Assembly (NCBI RefSeq): GCF_001949145.1
Contig: NW_019091499.1
Span: 547,949 to 578,228, forward strand
Direction: 5' to 3'
Origin: Acanthaster planci
Taxonomy: Eukaryota > Echinodermata > Asteroidea > Valvatida > Acanthasteridae
Length of the DNA stretch: 30,280 nucleotides
This document shows, piece after piece, positions 1-12,190 of the stretch. Numbering within the stretch: the stretch's first letter is position 1; each line of letters starts with the position of its first letter. The translations under genes were made by a program, and so were the position numbers. A model generated the notes under the pieces. That model had not been told where the DNA came from. It searched no databases and saw only the letters and a list, made by a program, of their open reading frames with translations.

Positions 1-2741
1 AAGATAAGTGACCAGACAAGAATTTCATTTGTGTTTCAGAAATCTCAGGGATGTTGGCTCGCATGCTATTGGGCCCTGAAAAGTGCTAATTTTACACTGT
101 TTTCAATGGGGCTTGAATTAGTGGACTGTACCCTGTAGTGCTGGACCAGGTTTGGACTAAACTGATTTCGATGTTCATGTGGCACAGACATAAAAAGGAT
201 ACAAGTTTTAGATTTGGATTGGATTGGATTTGGCAAACGTAAAACATTTTAAAGATAAGCAAGCATTTTTGTACCCAATTGACGTTTTCAGTCGCATGGG
301 ATCGAATTGAACCCCCGTAACTGTAGGCCCCCTAATTAATGAGTTGTTGCCAAGGCCGAATTCGAATACACCCGCCTGGAATTTAAATTATTCAGGAAGA
401 ACCCGAGATCAATTGCTCTGGCACAAAAGCTTCATGGGTGCTGGTAATTTAAAATCTAAACAAAAACGCGTGGTGTCCTTGCCAGAACATCCTCTTTGAA
501 TAAAAAGCCGGGCGGGGTGAAAAGTCGTTTCCATTGGCACTAAGATTTTAGAAGTTTCATGCAGGCTGAAGCAAACACCATTTCCAGTATTTGTTTTACT
601 TGTAATTTGTTTTCTTTTTTATGTATACCGATGTTCGGCCTGTTTTATCCCTTTTTAAAAATCAAGACTTTTACAACTAAATTAGTCGTTGCCAGTGTTC
701 ATGTCTTCTGCCTGAAATTTGTTCCGTGAAACTTGCATTTTGTCATTCAAGATAAGCTGATAAGGAAATACAAACAAATTTATTTTAATTTTCTTTTACA
801 ATAAACGTTCAGTAAATGTATATTTTAAACGCACGTTTTTGTTTTACATACACTTTGAGCAAAGTTATATCCGTTTCCAAAGGTGTATTTACTGTCACAA
901 AGTTGAGCCTTGATTGGCCTTTTAATTTCAAGAGGCCAATTCGGCTCTCGTTTACACGTAATGGGCAAACTAAAAAAATATAGCAACGTGCGCGAACTAC
1001 ATGTGTACGTCTCAGTACTTGGCTTCAATGGTACATTAAACTATAAATATTTTGTTTCGGACATGAGCACGTCATTCAAATGACTTCTATTTGAATGGCA
1101 AATCTGTTTGGGACATACCACTGCTGTCAATTCTAATTCTACATTTTGTAAATGTATGCATTTTGGATTAATTTTCGTGTTTGTTTTCCATTTTGTAGAG
1201 AAGATGTTCCAAACCATAGAAATAACTTCCACAAAACACAACATGCTCAAGGCATGGTGACGCTTGACGGTGGAAACCAAAAATGCAAGCCAGCCCCAAA
1301 CATATCCCTTTGTACTAACAGCGTAGACATAGCAGTTGTCAGTAAATACAGTTTGCAAATAGATCTATTGATCCTCTCGAAAAACAGTGCTAACACTGAT
1401 GGAAGTTATGGCATGGAAAAGTGGATTCACCCTATAAAAGCTCCGGAACAGACACAAAACAAACAAATGGGTTGAATAATAGTAGAGTTCGCATACTCGG
1501 ACTACTGTTTTGCGTTAATAAAACACGGTGATTACCCGTTATCAGCATGCCAATATCCAAGTTTCTTCAGCATACGAGAACTGGTTAATTTGAGCTACAT
1601 GTAGCACCCTCTACGTTAAGAGCTAGTGGAATGGCCATAGTTATGTTTAGTGAGCCTCCCCCCCCCGAATAAAGAAAATTTTGTCTTAGTACTTTTGTGT
1701 TAACTTTTTCCAACGCAGTCTCACTGGACCTCTCTTTGAGAGTTTTTTGTAACAACTGAATGGAGACCATTCTCGAAAAAGTCTTCATCTTGGACAGCTC
1801 GCAAGGGTACTGGAGATTCGATTCAAGAAAGCTGCTTATATGGAGGGAGAGACATGTATTTGGCACGGTTCAGCCATGGTAAACGTGGTCCACTCACGGT
1901 GTTCTTGTTTGGTGGCTGATCATTTCTTTGGAATCAGTCCCAGTTGTAACTTTCAGGCATAGGGACTACAATGTACCTTGTCTCAGTTAGGAATTGAGGA
2001 GTGCGAACAACGAACCCCATCTATTCCTAATTAGACATGATTTTGCCATGAATGCACCACGACTAATTGTGTAGCGGCTGACTAAATATTTACATGTAGA
2101 GTAGAATAGGGCTACATGGATTTGTAAATGTCGAGGCTGAGAGGATGCAATAACTGTGTAGTAAAGTATTAACGATGTTGTAGAAATATCACTTTTCCGA
2201 ATGTTACCCATATGTCGTCCAAAGCACCACTTGTTTTTTGCGTTTTCTTGGCCCATCTTTGATTTAAAAAACCGTACCAGCTGCAGTAACCACTGTTGCT
2301 ATGGTTACCCACATTCATTTCTCGTTGCTTTGAAAATATTCCCAAACGCCATTACCGAGCGAATGCAAAAAGCTCTTTCTCCAAAGTCAGCGACCCCGAA
2401 TGAACCAACAGTGCCTGTGATAATACAGGCTTTTCTCCCAACAACGTCATCAACTTGTTCGACAAGCCAAGCTTTTGTCTGGTCTAGATTTCTGAAGGGG
2501 GAAAATCGATGATGGCGTTAAAAACTTTATAGAATGGGTCGATACTGTACCCCCATTCGCGCACAGCCCAGCCAGTTTTTTTTTTCTTTGAGAAGCATCG
2601 CGCGGTATATAGAATCTCTGTTTGTTGATAGAACTTGTTTGTCTACTTGTTGGATCTTGGCTCCCATTTTGGTGACAATTGGAGAATTTGAATACACCGT
2701 ACATGGGAGTCAACAAAGAACATGGTTGAGGACTAAATGCG
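1..2741. other. Upstream noncoding region of gene 1
   Basis: I find no exon, RNA gene or clear transposon here. Open frames in this stretch are short, lie on both strands and show no family motif. There is a TATAAAAG string at 1433-1440 and a GGTATATAG string near 2598; neither can be tied to a transcript. A GGATT tandem lies near 215-230. The RFX-like site at 2295-2308 and three tiny upstream ORFs at 2703-2754 are listed separately. The true 5' end of gene 1 should lie somewhere in the last few hundred bases, but it cannot be placed from sequence alone. Confidence 0.5.
2295..2308 (+). promoter_or_regulatory. X-box-like (RFX) site upstream of gene 1
   Basis: GTTGCTATGGTTAC matches 13 of 14 positions of the X-box consensus RYYNYYATRRNRAC bound by RFX factors. 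GTAACCA just before it forms a perfect 7-base inverted repeat with TGGTTAC at its right half. It lies about 434 bases before the proposed start codon of gene 1. RFX sites often mark genes for cilia; a role here is inference from one motif. Confidence 0.3.
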
Positions 2742-2754
2742 ATGGAAATGCTGA
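2703..2754 (+). promoter_or_regulatory. Three upstream mini-ORFs before the gene 1 start
   Basis: Three ATG-to-stop frames precede or overlap the proposed start codon at 2742: 2703-2729 (8 codons plus stop), 2722-2736 (4 codons plus stop) and 2737-2754 (5 codons plus stop). The last spans the main ATG in another frame. If the mRNA leader includes this stretch, translation of the main frame would need leaky scanning or reinitiation. The main ATG has G at -3 and G at +4, a good context. The leader has not been seen, so the effect is conditional. Confidence 0.3.
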
Positions 2755-5700
2755 ACAAGCAAGCGACAGTAAGTGATATGAAGTTTGTCGAATAACATCA
2801 ACGGTTCATTGTTCGAAAACGGGGACGGCAAGGAGATGCGAGTACAGTTTGGTAATGTAAATCGATGGTGGAACAGGGTGTCCGTGTCACAGAAGTGACG
2901 AGGATAAGCATGGCGATTGGTGAGGACGATGGTGATGGTGGTTCAAACATAAATGTCTATCACACGTATGGAATGGTTTGGTTTGGTTTATTTATTTATT
3001 TCCCATACTATACATAATTAAATAATATAAGGCAATAAATGTGAAGGAAACAATTCCCAGATCCTCTCAGTTAAGGACGTTAAGCCAACGTTAAAGCATG
3101 GATGTAGGAATTCCTACCTCCATGGTTAAAGTAACTCATCAAACGTCAACTGCTTTCACTTACATGTCACAAGCTGATCCAGAATATGGACAAAGGTTGC
3201 CAACTTCAGCGCCCCATTTCAGGCGATCACATTCAGTAGGCCTACTTGCATTTTCGACAAACAATGTTGGCCAAAATATTTACAGTAAGCTATAAAGAAA
3301 AGCGTATGTGTTTGGGAATGGGATATCTGATATATTCTGACGGAATGACGTGTGACAGTTTTGCTTATATACAGACGAAAATAACCTCAGGTCAACTTGC
3401 AAGGAAAACGCATTCCCCGGTTAGTTGTGCCTGCCTTAACTACAAAACCTTACAGAGAAATATGGAGGCTCTCGTGGGAGAAAATGGAGAGTCAATATGC
3501 AGATTTGACACTTTATAAATGACTTCTATATTTCAATCATATAGTTGTTTCTATTTATGTTCCCTTATTGGTGTTTGTGTGTTCCCATGCGGAATCACAT
3601 CGGATTCCTTTGTTAAGGAGCTGTGCAGAGCAATTCTATTATGAGACATTATCTGGAGAGGATTCAGTAATCACAGCTGATTCACCTTTGAGAGCAAAAA
3701 ATCATGGAACATTTTGCAAAGCTGACATCATACATAACTCCATTGGACTTTTTCTCAACAAGTTGGTCGGGACAGGACAGATGTAGCCGTCACGTCTGTA
3801 TCCCGTGCATTTGAAAATTGATTATTAAGTTTGTTTGTTTGTTACTGTTTAAAATAGACCTATTTCAAGATTCACTGCAAAAAATGTGTTTAGCAATTAA
3901 ACATTTTTCTAAACGCTAAATCTGGCTATCAGTTTGCTAACAGTCGAATGCTAAACATGTTTAGAGTTTTAATGTATATTGTTGAGCCACTGAAAATTGA
4001 CGAAGTGGCCATATATTAAAAAATGTTTACATGATAACAAAGTGACTGCGAGATTACCAAACACAGTTTATACCGTGAACCCTTGTGCTTCATATATCTG
4101 TTTGGTTTTTTTGGCAGTTATTTAGCTTGTAAGAATATTTATTTCAACAGGTTAAATTATTATTCAAACGAAAATCTTTTTTTAAACTCATGTTGCAGGT
4201 AGCAGCGCACAACGCGAATGTCTACAATCCGGGAAGAGAACCTGCTCAAAAGAGAAAGGTTTGTCAAAATTGGCATTCATTAGTATAGGCCTAAACAATT
4301 TAGAAAAAACACAAGTTATGGGAAAACACCCATAATGGCGGGGATATGGGTCTGGTAAGAAGGGAAATGGAGGAAAAACATCAGTAACCATTCCAGAAGT
4401 CTCTCAACCATAGGCTGAATTCAATGATAATCTTTGCCTCGAGTATACCCGTTGCATTATTTGTTGACATAAATTTACCCACGGTGTTCAAGTGACGACC
4501 CCGGATTTAGGGCTTGTGATTTGCGAAATCCCTGCAGAAGACCTCTGGATTCAGATTTAAGACAGCAGCCAGCAATTTTAACGTCCCCTCGAGACTTTTT
4601 CAGGGTCTGTCCCGAATGCTGCGATTGGCTGAGACTTACCCCCCGGCCCCGATGTTTTGCCTAGGAAAGGGACCTCCTCTGAGCTACCTAAAGGGCCAGC
4701 AAAAGCCATCAGGAACCCATTCACAAGCGCTCCAAGCCCACCCGGCAACGCCGTGTCATTTTGTGACCCGGTCGTGTTGGTTTACACAGAATTTGACATG
4801 GCGCGCTTTGATGTTTTCCTGAACTTTGAAGTTTGCACCGCGCTGGCTGTTCATAAATTTATTAAGAGCACTGTTCCGCAGCTCTTTCTCGGTTAGTCAT
4901 TTAATCTGCTTGATTTTCGTCGTTGAACCCCACACGTCATGTTTTTTGCTTGGGAACAACAAAAATGGAATCAACTTTTGAAGTTTTAATGTCCAGCCGT
5001 TTGTACTGATTTCTAGCCATGCTACAACGGCCCATCTTTTCTAAGAATCGGGTTGGTATCATTAGAGTGACACCCGTATTAATTATCCTAATTTAATGAC
5101 ACAGAAACACTCCGTTATTTGTCATGGTTTTTGCGTGAGTCATGTACATAATTTACATGAAACGTGTTTCCTTTCTTAATACCATTCACCCACAGAGGGA
5201 GAAAGCTCAAGACCAGCTTCGAAATCGCATGAGAAAACGGAACAATGGTGAGTGCAAAGCCTGCCGCGGTTGCTATTGACTTGAAGTTGTGAGGAAAAAC
5301 CAGGTGCGGAAATAGCGTTTGCCTTGTGTAGTTACTGAAGCAGAGACACTTTGCCACGCTTGCCAAACTTATGCTGTTTTTAAATTTGGTAGTGAAAGAT
5401 CCGTAACCTTATCAAGAAATGTTTATTGCAACTGCAGTGGGACAACCATGCTTCTTGTGCACTATGTATACATGTGCATGTTATTCTTTTGGCAGTAAGT
5501 CATTAGTATTGGACATAAAGCTCTCTCGTCATAATAATCGTTTTAACAAAGGAAAAGGAATAGATCCAGTCTGACTAACCAGAAATCTGAGAAACTGATC
5601 ATTATTAATTTTTAATCGTGTTAAAATGTTGAATTGTTTTAAGAATGGTTTTTAACCCTAAAAATGTGTGAATTGTCTGTGAAATACATCTTCGAGCAAT

Positions 5701-8700
5701 TCTTTAACCCCCCCCAAGAAAAAAATTATTAAAGCAAAGTGCTGCGAATGTTTCCTGTATTTACAGTGTAGGCTATCGCAGTTACGGGTATATTACTGTC
5801 TAAATTCCTTCCATCACGACAGGAGCCTCAACTTCAGTGGTATCCGCCCGGTCATTCGGTTCCCAGCGAGAGAAGGGCGAGTCTGCAATTGTAGCGGGGA
5901 TAAAACCGCGCGTTTGGGGCGACGTGAAACACAACTCGACGAGCGAAGAATGGTTAGATTCGATAAAGGCCGCTCTTGACTGTCAAATTGCTAAGAGACT
6001 ATCACATCGTGCATGAATATTATGGGGCGTCTTTCGAATACTTGGAAACCAGCCCCCGCAGTTTGGTAAAAATTAGATGCACTCAAAATATGACCCCATA
6101 TGACTTTGCGCACTGTATCAATTGTGTTGTTCCTATTCTGCAGCTGAAAATTGCATTGGCTTTATTTTCTATACCTTTTCAGGTTACATACTACCGGCTG
6201 CTTAATGTTACAGGTTTAAATCATTCTTACTGTTTTACCTAACGATTGTTCAGACGTCGGGTTGTCCAAAATCATATCCGGCTGACTGTCAGTCGATGGA
6301 TTTTAAATACCAACCATGAAGGTATACACTCTTATTTATTGACACCACTATAACCTCCTAGGACTGACTTGGTCTCCATATTTCGTCACTCTCCAGGAGG
6401 AGTCATGAAGCCCGCTACAGCACCTTGGCCCAACCTGACAGGATGATCAGGGATAAGAGACACAGACAGGGGGAGGTACCACTGACGGAATTGGTTGACC
6501 GGGTGATACAGAGGAGAGGTCACACAACTGTGCAAAGCTCGCCCATGACCATCAGGTAAAAATGTACATGCAAATATTGGTTGTTTCAAGTAATGTGCTG
6601 TGGACTTTTTCCAGACTGAAATAATACAGTCCATGTGTACCCGTTGTGAATTCCGTTTTGTAAAGTATCTTGGGTGGCATTTATCCACATTAAGCTATAC
6701 AATTTAAGTACCACTTACAACTCTGCATACTTATGCAAACTTGTCAAAAGCCTGCACGTGTTCTGCATCTTCCAATGCAGCGCTGGCTGCATCATCCTTA
6801 GATACATGTATGTTTTGTAAATGTTACAAAATGCACGTGAATCCACCTCTTCTGCTCACCTTGATTCATTCCCTCGATATACCCATTACTGCAGTCTCAA
6901 GTGATATTTTGTGACACTCTATTTTCCCTGCAGAGCCCTCAAGCCCCCAGCCTTCCAACATCGAGGTCTCATAAGGTCAGTAAATTAGAAGCCATCTACT
7001 GATTTTAAAGAGAAATATTGCCATAGGTGCATGGATTAAGCTCATCTAGTAAAAGTTAATTCACTAAATACTACTACGCCATGACAAAAACTCAACTTTC
7101 TGTCAGGAAAATGAGTCAGTCGAATCAATTTGATTTTATCTTTTCAAACTGTGTAATTGCTTGCATATTTAAGCCCTTTCTTGGTCTGTGTTGAAAATAT
7201 ACAAACAGAATAGTTAGGACTTGCCTCATATTTCCAAATTAGGTGGGTCGAGTGATTTCTGAGTTTTTGAAACACATGCAGTTCATGAAAAGAGCTGTGT
7301 TCATAAGGCGCATTCTAAACAATGTAAAAACTCTTCATATGCATTTAATTTTGCTGTGTCTTAACAGAAAAATCCAGCCTGTCAGCATAAAACAGAAGCC
7401 CACAAGCGGGGGGCCTTATGTTGTTGTCCTTAACAGAAGTTCTACCACCAAAGCATCGGGCTCAACAGGCATTCGTGAACCAAAGGATCTACCACCACTG
7501 AAGCATGACAACAACTCAAGCGACTTGGAAATCGCGACATGGCGGCCAGAACTGTCAACAAATCACGAGCCCTACGTCCACCCTAATGCCGAAGACAGGT
7601 CAGTGACCAACTACCGACTGCAGATGCAGCAGGCCATCAAGATGGCAGAGCTGCGCTGTGACTTCTCTACCAGCTCCAAACCCTTGCATAAGCACGAACC
7701 ACTTCCAGCTATCCAAGTCGCTTACGAAGTAGCAGAGAAGCCACAGGTTGCCATGAATTCAGCCGCAGGAGATGAAGCAGAAGCTGCGATTGACAAGAAA
7801 GAGCCAATGGCCCCCAAACTGCAGGGTCACAACGTGAAGAGCATCCAAAATGAGTTTTTAGGGAAAACAAACAGATTTACCTCAAGCCAGGAGGTCTTGC
7901 AGCAGATGCAGGCTCGCAAACGGGCCAAACGTCGCAAAGCAAAAGGTGATGACTTCAACAACCCTCTCAGAACTCGAAATCGGTTCACGACCAAGACCAA
8001 ACTCTTCAAGGCTGACCTCCAGAAGGTTAGGGAGCTGTCCATCATCCAGGAGGACCAGTCGTCAATCAGTGACCGGCTCAGCAGGCTGTCTGCCGGACGG
8101 ACTAGTGTAGCTTCTTTTAAGAGCATGGCCTCCTTGAAAAGGATTGAAGAGTCTGAAATCCCAGGCTACACGGGATGCTCACTCTCTAGTGAACAAGAGG
8201 ACTCAGGTATTACTGAGATTGAACATGCAGAAACCAATGCAGATGCGCCCTCAATTTTGGATGATGAGGGTGAACATCTAAATGCGGATATGTCAGATGA
8301 GTCTGAAACTCCTGCCTCATCTGCAGACACTGATCCAGCGGATGAAATATCATCTCCACTTGGTCCAGATGTCAATGTCATTAATACATCTACTGACTGT
8401 TTTGCATGTGACTCAGTTGAACAGACTACTGAAGGGTTGAATGATGCCCAGGAGCCAGTGGTAGACACGGCTCCCAGTTCACCGGGTGGACGCAGTCAAA
8501 GTCTGCCACAGCCAGAGTCACAGACACTATCTGAAACAAGAACAGATGACAGCTCAACTTCATCAACTCTCATTCAGGGTAACTGCACAGACCCTGCAGT
8601 CCAATGTACATGTACAAATAGTTCAGACCCATCAGAGGAAACAGCAACCTCCAGAGACCCCGGTGTTCATGAACTACACGTGTCGCACACATATTCCAGT

Positions 8701-8847
8701 TACGAGGAAGATGCTGAAGCCACCAAGGAATCAACTTTGGCTGGTAACCAACAGTCTAATGACGTGGATGTTGAGGGTTCAGACCATCCCCAGGGTATAA
8801 CTGCAAACACATTTCAAATGAGAGACATTATCTTGCCAGTCCAATAA
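2742..8847 (+). CDS. Uncharacterised 649-residue protein, seven exons
   Basis: I do not recognise this family. Exons: 2742-2768, 4199-4258, 5196-5247, 5823-5952, 6397-6555, 6934-6975 and 7368-8847. Each intron is GT-AG and phases fit throughout (0, 0, 1, 2, 2, 2), giving 1950 bases and a TAA stop. The protein begins MEMLNKQAT. A basic, probably helical stretch rich in K, R and Q covers residues 27-44; a second patch, QARKRAKRRKAK, is at 338-349. Residues from about 429 to the end are acidic and rich in Ser, Thr and Asp, hence probably disordered. No signal peptide, membrane segment or catalytic motif is visible. The basic patches suggest nuclear or nucleic-acid contact, but that is inference. 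Exon 1 codes only nine residues and is the least certain part; it was chosen because its ATG has a good context, it ends at a strong GTAAGT donor and its phase fits. The large last exon holds about three quarters of the protein. The stop faces the 3' end of the MBD4-like gene. Confidence 0.75.
2769..4198 (+). other. Intron 1 of gene 1
   Basis: This intron has a GTAAGT donor and a TTGCAG acceptor. It contains a run of GGTTT and ATTT units near 2975-3001, which reads on the minus strand as AAATAAATAAAC, a pattern seen at LINE 3' tails; no retrotransposon coding is attached. A 9-base inverted repeat, TGTTTAGCA at 3887 and TGCTAAACA at 3949, frames a 53-base loop with further GCTAAA units. Nothing else is recognised. 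Confidence 0.4.
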
Positions 8848-11259
8848 CATTTTGCCAATTTTACAACCCTTTTCCAACAAAAAGTAAGCTCAAGCAAAAT
8901 TTACTGGGCTTTGCAAAAGTGATAATCATAGACCATTACTGTTCACGGCTGTCTTTGATTCATTTCAAGTCACTAATAATACAATTAAAGTTTTAACACT
9001 GCAACATGCACTGAAACTCACTAAATGGTATAAATCAATCATCAAAGCTCTCACCAAGCTAGCAATTCATGAACTATATTTTCAGGTCCAATTGTGTTGC
9101 ATGAAAAATCTGCCAAAAAAGTAGCTACCCAGGGCTGTAACTTCAAGTTTTTGTACCTCATTTTATTTGTTTGCCTGAGTTGTAAGAAGTACATGTGTAT
9201 ACATGCACGTGAATGGTGTATGGTTTAAATTATATACATGTATTGCTACTTCTATATATATGATCAGTCGTTTGTAACCTTTTAAAACATTTATAAACTC
9301 AGTTTAATGTAAACTTGCATACTTTTAAACCCAAATGTAAAAGGGTTTAGAGGTTACAGACAATTTGTGAATATGCTGGTGTGACTTCCAGTAATTTCAA
9401 GCAGAGGACTGTCATAAACGTTTTTTGGAGAACCAAATCATCTATAGGTTTGGTTTCAGTCCCTACCTCAGATAAACAAATGTGAAACTGGAACTGCACC
9501 TACGTCCTTTGCATAAAAATCACTAAAGCCATGCTCTAAGACTTGATTCACATAATCCCTGGCCTCGTAATGGCAAAGCGGTTTAGGTCAGTGTAACGTG
9601 TGGAGTTTTCAATCCTTTCCTTGCCTGTACTGTAAACATTGCAAGCATGATAAGCCCCAAAACTTCAAAAGAAGGGACACCATGTATATTTCCAGCAGTT
9701 TTGTCAGATGGAACTTACAATAAGCACTGACAACTATGAGAAATGGCAAAATCAAAGTCCATGTATGTGAATGTTGTATCAGGCTAATTAATGATAATGC
9801 AATGAATCATGCAGCACAATGTTTGAACAGCATAATTTAAAAATCAATCAGTCGTTTGATCAAAAGAATAAAACTAACCAAATGTATGCATGTATACGTA
9901 ACTTGCCTTTGATGAAGCACATTTTATTGAGAGTCTTTAAGGTTCCAGTCTGGTTTAATGCGAGAACATATATTCCAATTATATCCATAGGAATTGCATT
10001 GATGACATACATGTAGTCAAGTCCCAAACTGTTGCCACACAATTTTTCCCTCCAAAATTGAACATGTACATCACTTTACTTGTCTCAGCCAATGTGGGTT
10101 TTTGTATGCATTTACACAGTATTTCGATCCTTTGTCTAGCTGTATGCTACATGTATGTTTGTGCTCTGAACCAAACTGAATTATGACACAAACCAATTTT
10201 TTTTATTTGATTGATTTAACAGACAATGCCTATTTGGAAATTTCTTTCATCCCACTAAAGATTAAACATTACATGTGCATGCACAATCTTTTTAGCTTGC
10301 TAGTGTTCTAAACTGATCGAAAATATGAAAAATTTGCATGCATTTCACCTGATTACAATATAACAATGTTGCAATATTAATGTTTCCTTTTCATGCACAC
10401 TGACCCGTTACCTGGTTACTGCTCACCAGTTTCCTTGGGAAAAGAATTCCGAACACAGACTGGCTTGGCCACATTGTTAGCAATTGTTTTTGGAAAATGG
10501 ACGCAAAACTGCTTTCTTTTTTTACACGCAATTCAGAAATACCTGAGACAGTTCATCGTTCCCACTGGTTGGGGGTCTGTCATGTAAGCGGTCTTAAATG
10601 GTTGATAAGGCATCATCCGGCTGTGTGCCACCTCATCAGGATATTCCTGTTTTCAGTCAGGCAATCAGAAAAATGCTTGGAACTCCATTAACCCTAACCC
10701 CCTAGGGTGTATGTAAAATCATATTGCAATCGGAGAATTTGGGACTGTTAGGGTTAAGGTGTTTTTGCTGATAAAAATTGATACAGAACACAAGAAATTA
10801 GTATGGTATGGTAAACAAATGGTACAGCATATGTCTATATTCACAACTGCATACCATTGACCTTATGCCGATATGGGGCCCTAAAACCTTTGGTAATTAC
10901 TTCGGGGAAATTTAATTTTACCTCCAGTCTCACCCCTACATCACATGACCAGATGAATGTTTTGAAAATGACAATACTGGCGAAGTTTGATTGGGCAAGT
11001 TGTACTGAAGGACCAGATGAGCCACTGGTTGGTCGTCTCGCTCTTACAAAAGATGTAATACATATACATGTATCACACACACACCTAGCAAAAGGTACTG
11101 TCCCCCATCAACTTTGGTTTTGTCCCATCTTGCACACTGGTAAGGTAGAGCCTTTGTTACTCCTGTAATGCAGATACACTGTACTGTACATGAAAATTGC
11201 AGAATGTAGTTCAGTATTACAAGGTGGGGGCACCAAGGGGTAGGTAATATTTCATCACA
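8848..11259. other. 3' flank of gene 1, unassigned
   Basis: The first part is probably 3' UTR of gene 1. ATTAAA at 8984-8989 is a possible polyadenylation signal, about 140 bases after the stop; AATAAA also occurs near 9867. ACATGTA-like palindromes recur through the stretch (for example near 9190, 9234, 10010, 10064, 10149 and 11065). Open frames here are short and lie on both strands, so I call no gene. A 62-base piggyBac-like scrap at 10692 is listed separately. Confidence 0.4.
10692..10753. mobile_element. Possible 62-bp piggyBac-like scrap flanked by TTAA
   Basis: A 7-base inverted repeat (CCCTAAC at the left, GTTAGGG at the right) is bounded on both sides by TTAA, at 10688-10691 and 10754-10757. 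TTAA target duplications and ends beginning CCCT are typical of piggyBac-class elements. The unit is very short and TTAA is common in AT-rich DNA, so chance is a real alternative. Confidence 0.25.
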
Positions 11260-11536
11260 GGGTCATTCTATAAATTTGGGGTCCACTCTTTTTCCCGTCC
11301 CTGTTTCGTCTGGCATATTATTTTTCAATAATGTTTAGAACTCACTGTTTTATTCCAAGATTGCATAAGTACTGTAAATTAAATAATAAATAAATAAATA
11401 AACTAGACAAATAAAAATAGTTTGAAATCAATTTCAGTGGTATATCCCTTGTCAAACATGTGAGATAGTACACATGTAAGAGGTAACAAGGACGGAGAAA
11501 TGTCACACTTTGGACCCAAAATTTATAGAATGACCC
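11260..11536. mobile_element. 277-bp MITE with 26-bp inverted termini
   Basis: The left end at 11260-11285 begins GGGTCATTCTATAAATTT. The right end at 11511-11536 is its reverse complement with about one mismatch in 26. The centre is AT-rich and holds a TAAA tandem near 11386-11402. No transposase coding is present, so it is a non-autonomous element. I could not fix a target-site duplication and therefore do not assign a superfamily. It lies between the convergent genes 1 and 2. Confidence 0.7.
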
Positions 11537-11934
11537 CACACTGACATGACAGAACCTTCACAATCCAAGGTCACGGAACAATGTGGGTAGAGGTAGAAGG
11601 GAAAGGTCCATCATAAAAGCATAGGCTGTCATGTGAAATGTTCAAATGATACCATTCGACTGAGTTACAATTCTATTTGCAGAGCACAAGTAAATTCTAA
11701 ACGTTCAAACTACACTTCAAACATCTTTTAAAATTAACAGTCTTTCAACAAGTGTAGAATGTTGGTTTTCATTTTCAGAAATGGGGAAAACAGTCCAATT
11801 CTCCGTTCCACTAAGAATGTGAAGGATTTTAAACTGTTCATTTGTCAAATTTTCTGACAAAGCTTCACTCAACTACATGCATGTGTGTTGCACAGACAGA
11901 TATGCATCCAGTGACCATGAATGTACATGTACAC

Positions 11935-12190
11935 CAGTAGCATATCCAGCTTTTGGTGTCGGGTGGGGGGGATCAAATTCAAAAGTGAATGTGGCTGAAT
12001 GGGCTTATTCAACATGATGTTGGGTAGAAAAAATCAAATGATGTTGTTTTGTTAGGATTTGGTGCTACTATATGATAAATTAATACACCGATTACTTTCT
12101 TTTCTACTCACCTACAGGAAATTCTATTTGTAAAAAAAAAGCAATAAAAATCTGTCGGGGGCAAGTTACCCCCCCCCCGATACGCCACTG
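11935..12190. mobile_element. 256-bp hAT-like MITE
   Basis: The left end begins CAGTAGCATATCC; the right end, read inward, begins CAGTGGCGTATCG. Both run into G tracts in the inward direction (the G run near 11966 and the C run near 12171). CAGTGGCGTA-type ends are typical of animal hAT elements. The 8 bases before it (ATGTACAC) and after it (ATATGCAC) agree at 6 of 8 positions, fitting an old 8-bp hAT target duplication. No transposase frame is present. It ends about 130 bases from the stop codon of the MBD4-like gene, so it may lie in that gene's 3' UTR. Confidence 0.6.

Noticed and set aside
1041-1475. Overlapping open frames of about 105 codons on both strands
   Set aside because: No domain, no splice support and no relative recognised. 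Treated as chance.
5953-6000. Read-through of exon 4 of gene 1 past 5952
   Set aside because: The frame meets a stop at about 6014-6016. The GTTAGA donor at 5953 gives the exact phase needed by the next exon, although it is a weak donor.
7243-7367. In-frame extension of the last exon of gene 1 to an upstream ATG at 7243
   Set aside because: A TTAACAG acceptor at 7367 joins in phase with the exon at 6934-6975, and the chain of earlier exons fits better than a start inside the intron.
10857-11168. 103-codon open frame between genes 1 and 2
   Set aside because: Both strands are open, there is no motif, and the region is repeat-rich.
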